Below, one piece after another: positions 1 through 7,663 of a stretch of DNA of 64,000 bases. The translations under genes were made by a program, and so were the position numbers. Position 1 is the first letter of the stretch; each line of letters opens with the position of its first letter. The notes below the pieces were generated by a model, which was given only the letters and a program-made list of their open reading frames with translations, ran no database searches and was not told the DNA's origin. Source of the stretch: Clostridium sp. ZS2-4 (GTDB taxonomy: Bacteria; Bacillota; Clostridia; Clostridiales; Clostridiaceae); NCBI RefSeq assembly GCF_026719745.1, contig NZ_JAPPRQ010000027.1, forward strand, positions 163,116 through 227,115. The letters are read 5' to 3'.

Positions 1-61
1 GTATCTATATAGAATTATTTATACTCTTTTTTACTGAAAAATTTCTAATCAAATAATGCGT

Positions 62-97
62 AAAAAAGAGACTATTAAAATAAAAATAGTCTCTTTT
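62..97 (-). terminator. Rho-independent terminator
   Basis: An 11-12 bp inverted repeat (AAAAGAGACTAT / ATAGTCTCTTTT) with a short AT loop ends in a T run when read on the minus strand. It lies about 45 bases past the stop of the secreted repeat protein. Confidence 0.8.
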
Positions 98-139
98 AAA
101 TTATGAAAATGGCAATAAATATTTAATTTTAAATTCTGT

Positions 140-1108
140 TTACTTTATAGTCTTATTCTCAAATACAAATACTTTTTCAGCTGTGCCAATTGGTGGTAGA
201 CTTCTTGTAAGCTTAGGTCCATAATAAGCTCTTACTTCAGTACCTTCTTTCAGATCATTTATAGATAGTTCTTTACCTGATACAGTTACTATCTTTGTAT
301 CCTTGTTTACATTAAGTATAATCTCATTTAAGCCTGCTTTATCTGATTTTTTAGATTTTATATGAATCATATGACTTTCTTCATTAACTTTTATATCTAA
401 AATACTTCCTTGGATAGGGAGAAGTTCTTTTTTATCCATTACAACTATCTTTTGAGCAGTACTTACAGGTGGTAAACTTGCTGTTACAATTGGACCATAG
501 AAAGCTTTAACTGCAGTACCCTTTTTTAAATCTTTTATAGATAACTTTTCTCCTTTTTGATTCACTATTTCTGTTTTATTATCAATAACAAGGTTAACTT
601 CACTATTTACTCCTTTACCTTGTACAAAGGCCATAATTCCACCTTTTGATTCTGTAATTTCAGCTATTTTACCTTGAATTTCTATATTTTCTAGTTTCTC
701 TTCCATCACAACTATCTTTTGAGAAACACTCATAGGCGGTAAACTGAATGTAACTGCTGGTCCATAATAACCTTTAACCTTAATACCTTCTTTTAAATCT
801 TTTATAGATAACTTTTCTCCTTTTTCATTTACTATTTCTGTTTTGTTATCAATAAGAAGCTTAACTTCACTATTTACTCCTTTACCTTGTACAAGAGCCA
901 TAATTCCACCTTTTGATTCTGTAACCTTAGCTATTTTGCCTTCAATTTCTACAGGCGCTAATTTATCTTTTTCTGAATGTGATGGTTTATTAACCTCTTT
1001 ATCTACTTTAGCTTCTACCTTAGTATTAGTGATATTACCAGTTGTATTTCCCATTCCAGCCGATGGTGCCACCATAGAACATAATAACATTAGTGCAATT
1101 TTACTCAT
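140..1108 (-). CDS. secreted protein with three internal repeats, function unknown
   Basis: The 322-residue protein starts with a short hydrophobic stretch of about 20 residues that looks like a signal peptide, so export is likely. A charged linker follows, then three tandem repeats at roughly residues 53-135, 141-225 and 229-316. Each has the pattern 'I-x-G-x-I', 'NKxTEIV/TKIV', 'G-x-x-LSI-x-DLK-x-G', 'YGP-x-x-T-x-SLPP' and a closing 'A/S-x-K-V-x-V-x'. Repeats 1 and 2 are nearly identical in DNA as well as protein, which suggests recent duplication; repeat 3 has diverged. The start is preceded by AAGGAGAGG. I do not recognise a named family. Small beta-rich domains of this sort are common in clostridial exported proteins, but no catalytic residues are evident. 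The gene is monocistronic. Confidence 0.7.
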   Translation of the reverse strand: MSKIALMLLCSMVAPSAGMGNTTGNITNTKVEAKVDKEVNKPSHSEKDKLAPVEIEGKIAKVTESKGGIMALVQGKGVNSEVKLLIDNKTEIVNEKGEKLSIKDLKEGIKVKGYYGPAVTFSLPPMSVSQKIVVMEEKLENIEIQGKIAEITESKGGIMAFVQGKGVNSEVNLVIDNKTEIVNQKGEKLSIKDLKKGTAVKAFYGPIVTASLPPVSTAQKIVVMDKKELLPIQGSILDIKVNEESHMIHIKSKKSDKAGLNEIILNVNKDTKIVTVSGKELSINDLKEGTEVRAYYGPKLTRSLPPIGTAEKVFVFENKTIK

Positions 1109-1274
1109 ATATTTCCTCTCCTTGTTAAATATTTTTTATTTGCAAAATTAGAATTCTAACTTTAACTTTTCTCATAAATTTATTTATAACTCTTCATTTT
1201 TCAACTGACGTCATATATATATACGAATCAAAAAGGTAAAAGTTCGGTTATTAACAAATTATTTACAATATAGG

Positions 1275-1486
1275 AAAAGTGCGAAGCACTTTTCAGTAGC
1301 CAGTGACCAGTAACCAGTAGCCAGAAAGAAAAAAGAATTAAAGAATTTAAATTGATAAAAATAGACATAAAAAAGAGCAAAAATATAGAAAACATCTATG
1401 TTCTTGCTCTTTTCCTTATTTAAATTTAGGTTTTGCCTTAGCAAAACTTCCTTCACTGGTTACTGATATCTGGGTACTGGTTACTA
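1275..1486. repeat. dispersed repeat element A: inverted heptamer arrays around a hairpin
   Basis: The element begins with a small hairpin (AAAAGTGCGAAGCACTTTT, 1275-1293). Heptamers then run in register at 1294-1324: CAGTAGC, CAGTGAC, CAGTAAC, CAGTAGC, CAG. The far end (1452-1486), read on the other strand, is a second heptamer set: TAGTAAC, CAGTACC, CAGATAT, CAGTAAC, CAGTGAA. Between them lie an A-rich run, a terminator-like hairpin and a small GTTTTGC/GCAAAAC hairpin. The same plan recurs at 3403-3544. A 65-codon minus-strand reading frame across the element (1259-1456) is low-complexity and not credible as a gene. Confidence 0.7.
1371..1413. terminator. bidirectional terminator-like hairpin inside element A
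   Basis: Arms AAAAGAGCAA and TTGCTCTTTT enclose an inner pair (ATAGA / TCTAT), with A and T runs on both sides. It could terminate transcription from either strand. Confidence 0.6.
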
Positions 1487-1507
1487 GAATAAAATTGTTA
1501 CACAATT

Positions 1508-1594
1508 TTATTCTACAACGTATTCTCTCAATATCTCTTCCACACTTCCAACAAAATCATCAGCTGCTCCCCAATCAAAATTAAAGATCTGTTG
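1508..1594 (-). pseudogene. possible 3' remnant of an unidentified gene
   Basis: Read on the minus strand, 28 open codons run from a stop just upstream to a TAA. They encode a compositionally natural peptide containing NFDWGAADDF and ending EEILREYVVE. The stretch has no start codon and is cut off upstream next to the cdd terminator. It looks like the last residues of a lost gene, but its brevity means chance cannot be excluded. I do not recognise the family. Confidence 0.3.
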
Positions 1595-1600
1595 TTACAG

Positions 1601-1637
1601 AAAACCCCACGCTTCTCAAAATTTGTGTGGGGTTTTC
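1601..1637 (-). terminator. terminator after cdd
   Basis: A GC-rich stem (AAAACCCCACGC / TGTGGGGTTTT) with a 12-13 base loop lies 26 bases past the cytidine deaminase stop. Runs of T on both strands would let it work in both directions. Confidence 0.85.
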
Positions 1638-1662
1638 CAAACTTCAACTTATACCTGATATA

Positions 1663-2052
1663 TTATTTTAAATCGTCTGGTCCAAAGCTGTGAGGTAGTA
1701 GTTCTTCAAGAGTATATTCTTTGAATTCATCTTCTGATTTGACAACAATTACTTTTGCATCTTTACCAAATTCTCTTATTACTTGCCTGCAAACACCACA
1801 AGGATAAGTCCATTCTGAATCCCCTGTTATTGCTATAGCAACAATTTGTCTTTCCCCTTCTGAAACAGCTTTTGATATAGCTGTTCTTTCAGCACAAATA
1901 GTAGGTGAATATGATGAACATTCTATATTACAGCCAGTATATACTTTCCCACTACCTGCTATTAAAGCAGCTCCAACTCTAAATCCAGAATAAGGTGCAT
2001 AAGCTTTCTCCTTAGCTTCTAATGCCTTTTTAACTAACATTTTTGTGTCCAT
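1663..2052 (-). CDS. cdd: cytidine deaminase
   Basis: Cytosolic zinc enzyme that hydrolyses cytidine and deoxycytidine to uridine and deoxyuridine in pyrimidine salvage. The zinc site is visible: the CAE motif with the catalytic glutamate in 'TICAERTAI' and the PCGVC pair downstream. The N-terminal 'YAPYSGFRVGAAL' is typical of the family. At 129 residues it matches the usual homotetrameric form. I place the start at the ATG at 2052, because GGAGGT lies 8 bases upstream of it; a longer frame beginning with TTG at 2067 would translate through that ribosome binding site. The LacI-type regulator ends 66 bases upstream, so the two may be co-transcribed. Confidence 0.95.
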   Translation of the reverse strand: MDTKMLVKKALEAKEKAYAPYSGFRVGAALIAGSGKVYTGCNIECSSYSPTICAERTAISKAVSEGERQIVAIAITGDSEWTYPCGVCRQVIREFGKDAKVIVVKSEDEFKEYTLEELLPHSFGPDDLK

Positions 2053-2118
2053 CTTTATTACCTCCAATTATTTAAATTTTAATTGATATCTACTATTTTA
2101 TATTCTTTTATTTATTAT

Positions 2119-3129
2119 TTATCTTTCTGATCCTTTCAAAACAAGTTCAGGCAGTAAAGTTATTCTATTTATTTGTCTCATATTTTTATTGTTTATGATA
2201 TCTACAAGCATTTTCATTCCTACCTTGCCCAATTCTCCAGTAGGTCCATTAACAAAGCTAATATTCATTCCTAGAATATTAATCACATCTAATTTATCAA
2301 AACCTACAATAGCCATGTTTTCTGGAATTTTGATGTTTTCCTCATTAAATGCTTTAATACACCCTAAACTCATCCTGTTGCTGCATACAAAAATAGCAGT
2401 AGGTCTATCCTGCATTTTTAATATTTTTTTTGTAATCTCATATGCAGTTTCATAATTATAGTTTCCATAAAAAATATATCTATCATCCAAAGGAATATTA
2501 TTGTCATTCAAAGCTTCTTTATACCCCATAAATCTCTCTTTTGCAGGTCTGGAATTCATATTTCCATTAATGATGGCAATTTTTCTATGCCCTGATTTTA
2601 TCAAAGCTTCTGTTCCATCATAAGCTCCTTTTACATGATCAATAAAAACACCACTAAAATTTTCATATTTAACATGTCCATCCATTAAGACAATAGGAAG
2701 TCCTAAATTTTGAAGAGTGTTTAAATATTCACTATTAAGCTTATGTTCAGTAGAAGTTGGTGTTATCATTATTCCCTCTATTCTTTGCTGTCTAAGCAGT
2801 TTAAGAGCTTTCATTTCCTTCTCAGGACTATCTGCCGTATCAAAAAGTATTATATTCAAATCATATTTTTCTGCCGCTTGACTTATTCCTTTTATTATTT
2901 CTCCAAAAAAAGGGTCATTTATCTCTGGTACTACAACGCCTATAGTATTTGTTTTATTTGTTGATAAACTCCTTGCTATAGCACTAGGAGTATAATTTAA
3001 TTCTTTTATGGCTTTTAAAACGTTTTCTCTAGTTTCCTCTTTTACATAGCCTGAATTATTTATAACTCTTGATACTGTAGCCCTAGATACTCCTGATTGC
3101 TTTGCTATATCATATATAGTTACAGCCAT
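2119..3129 (-). CDS. LacI/GalR-family transcriptional regulator
   Basis: The 336-residue DNA-binding repressor has an N-terminal LacI helix-turn-helix (about residues 3-50; 'TIYDIAKQSGVSRATVSRVIN' region) and a hinge helix. A periplasmic-binding-protein-like effector domain (about 60-336) carries the usual 'IGVVVPEINDPFFGEII' opening. The effector is unknown; family members mostly respond to sugars or nucleosides. It is followed by cdd, which could make it a nucleoside regulator, but no transporter or sugar kinase is next to it to support that. A perfect inverted repeat upstream (3188-3225) may be its own operator. The start follows GGGGGA. Confidence 0.9.
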   Translation of the reverse strand: MAVTIYDIAKQSGVSRATVSRVINNSGYVKEETRENVLKAIKELNYTPSAIARSLSTNKTNTIGVVVPEINDPFFGEIIKGISQAAEKYDLNIILFDTADSPEKEMKALKLLRQQRIEGIMITPTSTEHKLNSEYLNTLQNLGLPIVLMDGHVKYENFSGVFIDHVKGAYDGTEALIKSGHRKIAIINGNMNSRPAKERFMGYKEALNDNNIPLDDRYIFYGNYNYETAYEITKKILKMQDRPTAIFVCSNRMSLGCIKAFNEENIKIPENMAIVGFDKLDVINILGMNISFVNGPTGELGKVGMKMLVDIINNKNMRQINRITLLPELVLKGSER

Positions 3130-3187
3130 TTTAATCCCCCTAATATTATTTTGCCAAAACCTCTTATACTAATTTTACATAATTATT

Positions 3188-3225
3188 ATTCTATATGTAA
3201 ATACAAAACTTATTACATATAGAAT
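3188..3225. promoter_or_regulatory. 13-bp perfect inverted repeat upstream of the LacI-type gene
   Basis: Arms ATTCTATATGTAA (3188-3200) and TTACATATAGAAT (3213-3225) are exact inverse complements separated by 12 bases, 59 bases before the regulator's start codon. It may be an operator with two half-sites or a leader hairpin; the sequence does not decide. Confidence 0.45.
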
Positions 3226-3402
3226 ACGTATACATTATTGTGAGTTGAATTTTATACTATAATTATGTATATTGACTAACTCTCTTTTTTAAATTTGTGT
3301 GACCGCTCTCATATATAACGATATCACACCATTCTGAAAAATTCAATGTAACTTTTTTTTTACATTATTAGTCATTTTTTTTGTAACCTATACAATTATC
3401 TT

Positions 3403-3544
3403 AGTCACCAGTACCTAATCACCAACAGAAAGAAAAAAGCAAAATATAGATCATATCATTTAACTATATTTTGCTTTTTTTTAATTTTAGTTTTGCATAG
3501 TAAAACTTTCTTCTCTGGCGAGTGGGGATTGGCGACTGGAAACT
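3403..3544. repeat. dispersed repeat element B: inverted heptamer arrays around a hairpin
   Basis: The left array (3403-3425) reads AGTCACC, AGTACCT, AATCACC. The right array (3513-3544), read on the opposite strand, gives AGTTTCC, AGTCGCC, AATCCCC, ACTCGCC. Between them are AGAAAGAAAAAAG, a strong hairpin and a small GTTTTGC/GTAAAAC hairpin, the same order as at 1275-1486. The right array overlaps the last bases of the histidine kinase gene, so the element has landed at, or evolved as, the 3' end of that operon. Confidence 0.65.
3433..3480 (-). terminator. terminator of the two-component operon, inside element B
   Basis: A 17-bp stem (AAAAAAGCAAAATATAG / CTATATTTTGCTTTTTT) with a 14-base loop. 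It lies about 60 bases past the kinase stop and has T runs in both directions. Confidence 0.8.
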
Positions 3545-5057
3545 ATAAGACTGTTGCTTTATCTAACTCAAACCAGAATTCTACTCCATCAGCTTTATTC
3601 TCTGCACCAAACTTGTTATGGTGCGCTTGCTGAATGGCTCTAACTATAGATAGTCCTAAACCAGTTCCTCCATAAGCTCTAGTCCTTGCTTTATCAATCT
3701 TGTAAAAACTTAACCAAATCTTATCTATGAATTCTTCTGAAATATGTTTTCCTGAGTTAAAAACTGATACACGAATTTTATCCTCTGCCTCTTTTACACT
3801 AACCTTAATACTTCTTTTATCATTTACATGATTAATTGCATTATTAATGTAATTTACTAATATCTGCTCAGTCATGAGTATATCTGCGTTTACAAACATC
3901 TCTTTATCTTTTCCTACCTGAAGGTTAATCTTTTTTTCCTCAAATATTGGTGTAAATTTATTTAAAATCTGATTAATAAGCAGTGAAATATCAAAATCAC
4001 TTCTTTCTAACTTAAAATATCCAGACTCAATCATAGATAGATTCAGCAAATTTTTAACTAGCTTATTCATTTTATTAGATTCTTCCACAATTACATCACA
4101 ATAAAAATTTTTACTTTCCTCATCTTCATTAACATTTACTTTTAACCCTTCAGCATATCCTTGAATTAAAGCTATTGGCGTTTTCAGTTCATGAGAAACA
4201 CTAGAAACAAATTCTTTTCTCATTTCATCCAGCTTTCGTTCACGTTGTATATCCTCTTTTAATTTTTCATTTGCATCTTGCAGTTCAGTTATAGATTTAT
4301 CTAACTGTTCTGAAAGAGAGTTAATACTTTTACCTAATTCTCCTATTTCATCCTGAGTTCTTATTATATATTTTTGACTAAAATCTAATTTAGACATACT
4401 TTGAGCAATTTTATTCAATTCTAAAATAGGATTAGTAAATTTCTTTGAAAATAGAATTGTAACAATAATACCTATAAAAATTGTTATAATTCCTGTGATG
4501 AGGAAAAATTTATTAGCAATAAAAACACTGTGAGAAATTTCTTCTATAGGTGTACTAAGTTTTAAGATATCTCCATTACTCAGTACATTTGTTAAATTTA
4601 AAAATTTCGTTCTTAACCTTGGATCTTTTCCTATACTTATTCTAAATTCTTTATCAAACTTATCCCCCATTATATTATCTAAAAGCATACTTTCACGTGG
4701 TATATTCCTTTTTTCTATAGTATTCTTGCTGCCTTTAATCTTCCTTTGTTCCTCATTCCATTTTTCAAATCTATTATTAAATATAAATGAATCATATTTA
4801 ATATTTTTATCCTTGGTAATAATAACAATATGAATTCCATTATTTCGTTCTAATCGCTCCAATTCTAAAGAAATATTTAATGGATTTCCATGATATTGAT
4901 CAGCAATCATTTTACTGCTCTCTATTAAGCTATTTTTTTTCTGTTGTATATAATATGATTGAAGAAAGTTACTATTTAAAAACCATGAAAAGCAAATAAA
5001 AAATATTATGAGACCGCTCATTGCAGCTAAAAGTCTTATTCTTATAGAATTTTTCAT
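3543..5057 (-). CDS. two-component sensor histidine kinase, HAMP type
   Basis: Membrane sensor kinase of 504 residues. TM1 is at about 8-29, followed by an extracytoplasmic sensor region of about 150 residues. TM2 is at about 184-206, then HAMP (about 207-260) and a HisKA dimerisation helix with the phospho-accepting His in 'SVSHELKTPIALIQG' near residue 288. The HATPase_c domain ends with the G2 box GGTGLGLSIV. It phosphorylates the response regulator encoded just upstream. The spacing is 2 bases, and the regulator's last codons (GAG GTG) form this gene's ribosome binding site, so the two are translationally coupled. The signal is unknown: the sensor region has no recognisable fold and no transporter or target operon adjoins it. 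Confidence 0.93.
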   Translation of the reverse strand: MKNSIRIRLLAAMSGLIIFFICFSWFLNSNFLQSYYIQQKKNSLIESSKMIADQYHGNPLNISLELERLERNNGIHIVIITKDKNIKYDSFIFNNRFEKWNEEQRKIKGSKNTIEKRNIPRESMLLDNIMGDKFDKEFRISIGKDPRLRTKFLNLTNVLSNGDILKLSTPIEEISHSVFIANKFFLITGIITIFIGIIVTILFSKKFTNPILELNKIAQSMSKLDFSQKYIIRTQDEIGELGKSINSLSEQLDKSITELQDANEKLKEDIQRERKLDEMRKEFVSSVSHELKTPIALIQGYAEGLKVNVNEDEESKNFYCDVIVEESNKMNKLVKNLLNLSMIESGYFKLERSDFDISLLINQILNKFTPIFEEKKINLQVGKDKEMFVNADILMTEQILVNYINNAINHVNDKRSIKVSVKEAEDKIRVSVFNSGKHISEEFIDKIWLSFYKIDKARTRAYGGTGLGLSIVRAIQQAHHNKFGAENKADGVEFWFELDKATVL

Positions 5058-5059
5058 AT

Positions 5060-5734
5060 TTACACCTCAAATTTATACCCAAATCCTCGAACAGTTTGTA
5101 TAAATTCCCCTTTATTATCCAATTTGCTTCTAAGTCTTTTTATATGAGTATCTACAGTTCTTAAATCTCCAAAATAATCATATCCCCAGACTCCATTTAA
5201 AATTTGTTCTCTACTCAACGCAATACCGTTATTTTCCACCATATAAATTAAAAGTTCATACTCCTTTGGACTTAACTCTAAACTCTTGCCCTGAACGGAT
5301 ACGTTATGAGCACTCTCATCAATAACCAAATCCTCAAAACTATGCACAGAATTTTTAGGTTGTTCAACTCTTCTAAGTAATGCATTAACTCTTGCGACTA
5401 ATATATTGGGACTAAAAGGTTTTGTTATATATTCATCTGCTCCTAAATCAAATCCAAATAATTCGTCTGATTCTTCATCTCGTGCTGTAAGCATAATTAT
5501 CGGGATATTGGAGGTTTTTCTCATTTCTCTACAAACTGACCACCCATCACAAAACGGCATCATAACATCCAAGATGGCTAAATTGATATTTTCCTTGTTT
5601 TCATGAAACAACTCAAGCGCCTCCTTTCCATCCTGTGCCTCAATCATATCATACCCTTCTCTTTTAAGGAAATCTCCTACAAGCTTTATCATCAAAGCTT
5701 CATCATCTGCAAATAATATGGTTTTTGTATTCAT
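5060..5734 (-). CDS. OmpR/PhoB-family response regulator
   Basis: This 224-residue DNA-binding regulator is phosphorylated by the partner kinase downstream. The receiver domain (about 1-120) has acidic residues D10 and D11, the phospho-acceptor D56 in 'LAILDVMMP', and the conserved T and K ('MLTARD', 'YITKPF'). The C-terminal winged helix (about 128-224) ends 'VDTHIKRLRSKLD...VRGFGYKFEV', typical of the OmpR class. GGGAGG precedes the ATG by about 10 bases. It is first in a two-gene operon. Confidence 0.95.
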   Translation of the reverse strand: MNTKTILFADDEALMIKLVGDFLKREGYDMIEAQDGKEALELFHENKENINLAILDVMMPFCDGWSVCREMRKTSNIPIIMLTARDEESDELFGFDLGADEYITKPFSPNILVARVNALLRRVEQPKNSVHSFEDLVIDESAHNVSVQGKSLELSPKEYELLIYMVENNGIALSREQILNGVWGYDYFGDLRTVDTHIKRLRSKLDNKGEFIQTVRGFGYKFEV

Positions 5735-5958
5735 AATACAAAACTACCTCCCTTAATATTAAAGAACCTCTTCCCGCTACTTTATTTAAATTATCCATTA
5801 TATACTCTGAAGATTTTTTCATAATTATTATGATATTTATACTCCACTTCATAATTAGCTATATATTTAATATAAAATCTTTATAAAATATATAGTTAAT
5901 TATAATAGTCTATTGTGGCAGTTCTGTGAACTTTTCATACTTACCCCCAAAAAACAAA

Positions 5959-5990
5959 AGCATAAATTTTTCTTGGAAAAATTTATGCTT
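5959..5990 (-). terminator. terminator overlapping the exporter stop codon
   Basis: A 14-bp stem (AAGCATAAATTTTT / AAAAATTTATGCTT) with a TTGG-type loop. The minus-strand stop codon of the DMT transporter lies inside the arm. Confidence 0.8.
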
Positions 5991-6840
5991 TCTCATTATT
6001 TAAAATTATATATGTGGCTATTAAAATTAATGCTCCTCCAATTATTGTTGTATATCCTGGTACTTCGCTAAAAAATATAACTGCCAGTACAACAGCACTT
6101 AAAGGATCAATATATGATAACACTCCTACATACTGAACTTTAACTCTCTTTATTCCTTCAAAATAAAGCCGTAATGCCATACACGTATGTACTACTCCAA
6201 TTATAATTATAGATATCAATGAAATAATATCAAACTTGTTCATTTGTTTAAGTGATGGTAAAAATATTAAAGATGAAACGCCCATTTGAAACATCATAAT
6301 TTTATATGATGATACTTTTTCCAGCTTCTTTACACTGATAGTAACTAAGGCATAAAAAAAAGCTGCTATTAACCCATATATTACACCTTGTATATTGAAG
6401 TTATTACTTGTCCCTTCTCCATTAATGGTCATAAAGACAATTCCAGAAAAACTTAATCCTACTGCTATTAATGTTCTTAAATTTATTTTTTCTTTTATTA
6501 TGAAAACAGATAATACGGTGACAATAATAGGTGCAGCATAATAGCTCAAAGTAGCTGATGCTATAGTTGTAATCTTAATAGCTTTAAAAAAGAACATCCA
6601 ATTTAGTGAAATAAATACTCCACTTAATAATAGTAATAAATATTCTCTTTTATTCATTTTATATTCTTTATTACTTTTCTTCTCTTTTTTTATAAGTCCT
6701 ACTATTCCCATTACTATAAAAGATATAAAAACCCTAAAAAACACTATTACCTGAGGCATTTGATCAATATGTCTAACAAATACACCCATACTTCCCCATA
6801 TAAGCATTGATATAACTATGATTAAATATCCTAAATTCAT
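5983..6840 (-). CDS. EamA/DMT-superfamily transporter
   Basis: Integral membrane protein of 285 residues with about ten hydrophobic segments in two homologous halves, each an EamA unit (about 5-140 and 150-280). The N-terminal 'WGSMGVFVRH' and the second-half 'GVLSYIDPLSAVVLAVIFFSE' are characteristic. The family exports or exchanges amino acids, nucleotide sugars and other metabolites; the substrate here cannot be read from sequence. It lies 15 bases downstream of the HPr-like gene and shares its transcript, with its ribosome binding site (AGGAAG) immediately after that gene's stop. Confidence 0.9.
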   Translation of the reverse strand: MNLGYLIIVISMLIWGSMGVFVRHIDQMPQVIVFFRVFISFIVMGIVGLIKKEKKSNKEYKMNKREYLLLLLSGVFISLNWMFFFKAIKITTIASATLSYYAAPIIVTVLSVFIIKEKINLRTLIAVGLSFSGIVFMTINGEGTSNNFNIQGVIYGLIAAFFYALVTISVKKLEKVSSYKIMMFQMGVSSLIFLPSLKQMNKFDIISLISIIIIGVVHTCMALRLYFEGIKRVKVQYVGVLSYIDPLSAVVLAVIFFSEVPGYTTIIGGALILIATYIILNNEKA

Positions 6841-6855
6841 ACAAATAACTTCCTG

Positions 6856-7119
6856 CTATACTCCAAAATCACTCTCAATAAGACTCTTAATCTCTTTGAT
6901 TGTGTGTAATTCATCATCACCTTCCACAACTACTAACAATTCATCTCCATATATTAAATCCATACTTAATATAGCAGTTGGGCTGACTGCATTACAGTAA
7001 TCTGTATTTTTAAATATGCTTATATCTGCTTCATATTTTCTAGCTTCTTTTGCAATTATTGTGGCTGGTATTGCATGAATACCTGTTTTATTATTTACTT
7101 TAACACTGCTCTGAACCAT
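6856..7119 (-). CDS. HPr-like PTS phosphocarrier-family protein
   Basis: The 87-residue single-domain protein has the HPr fold pattern. In the active-site loop, His15 is kept in 'TGIHAIPAT', but the arginine that normally follows (HARPA) is replaced by Ile17. A serine is kept at position 46 ('AVSPTAIL'), where HPr kinase acts on true HPr, though the surrounding SIMGVMSL sequence is lost. It is therefore either a Crh-like regulatory homologue or a weak phosphocarrier rather than canonical PtsH. It is first in an operon with a DMT transporter, an unusual partner. GGGGGT precedes the start. Confidence 0.8.
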   Translation of the reverse strand: MVQSSVKVNNKTGIHAIPATIIAKEARKYEADISIFKNTDYCNAVSPTAILSMDLIYGDELLVVVEGDDELHTIKEIKSLIESDFGV

Positions 7120-7313
7120 TTTAATTACCCCCTTTAAGCCCCAAATTATATTCTGTTATATTTACTCTATGTTGATTAAGTTATTTTCATGAATTATTTA
7201 AATGTATCTTATATTTTATAAAAACACATTTTTCTTACAATATCCGCGAAAAAAGTAATATTGATTAGTATTTTATCAAATTTGTGTTATACATTTCAAC
7301 ATTATTTTGTAAA

Positions 7314-7350
7314 AAAACATGAACAAAAGATTGTTTTTGCTCATGTTTTA
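7314..7350 (-). terminator. terminator overlapping the GIY-YIG gene stop
   Basis: An imperfect stem (AAAACATGAACAAAA / TTTTTGCTCATGTTTT) spans the gene's stop codon and is followed by a T run on the minus strand. Confidence 0.75.
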
Positions 7351-7586
7351 CTTATTATCAATTTTTCTTTCTCTTTTCTGCTCATCTTTTTTATCTGGTA
7401 CTCTCTTTTCATAGCTTGACTTTTAGTAATATATTGTTCAAAATATATTACTTTAACAGGAAGTCTTCCTCTAGTATACTTTGCACCTTTCCCAGTATTA
7501 TGAGCATTTATCCTTTTTTCCAAATCCTTTGTCCATCCTGTATAATAAGTTTTATCACTACATTCTAAAATATAAACATAATTCAT
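7341..7586 (-). CDS. GIY-YIG domain protein (YhbQ/UPF0213 type)
   Basis: A small 81-residue protein made of a single GIY-YIG endonuclease-like domain. It shows 'YVYILECSDKTYYTGWT' (the GIY and YIG equivalents), the conserved 'DLEKRINAHNTGKGAKYT' with its arginine, and a C-terminal glutamate in 'AMKREYQIKK'. Stand-alone members of this group are widespread, and a role in DNA repair or structure-specific nicking is only inferred. It is monocistronic, flanked by hairpins, with GGGAG before the start. Confidence 0.88.
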   Translation of the reverse strand: MNYVYILECSDKTYYTGWTKDLEKRINAHNTGKGAKYTRGRLPVKVIYFEQYITKSQAMKREYQIKKMSRKEKEKLIISKT

Positions 7587-7604
7587 TTTTATCTCCCTTT
7601 ATAA

Positions 7605-7650
7605 TAACAATAAATCCAAAATTACCTAGGTAACCTTGGATTTATTGTTA
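7605..7650 (-). terminator. terminator of the hydrogenase-sensor gene
   Basis: A perfect 15-bp stem (TAACAATAAATCCAA / TTGGATTTATTGTTA) with a 16-base loop lies just past the stop at 7664 and just before the GIY-YIG gene start. Confidence 0.65.
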
Positions 7651-7663
7651 CTACAGTTAAAAT

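Noticed and set aside
1294..1324. Short regular repeats that might suggest CRISPR
   Set aside because: The units are 7 bases with no spacers, and no cas gene is in the window.
1259..1456. A 65-codon minus-strand reading frame
   Set aside because: It lies entirely within a repeat element with an internal terminator hairpin, is low-complexity, and has no ribosome binding site.
3300..3335. TGTGTGA...TATCACACC as a possible catabolite or redox operator
   Set aside because: The half-sites are too far apart (about 20 bases) and only partly symmetrical.
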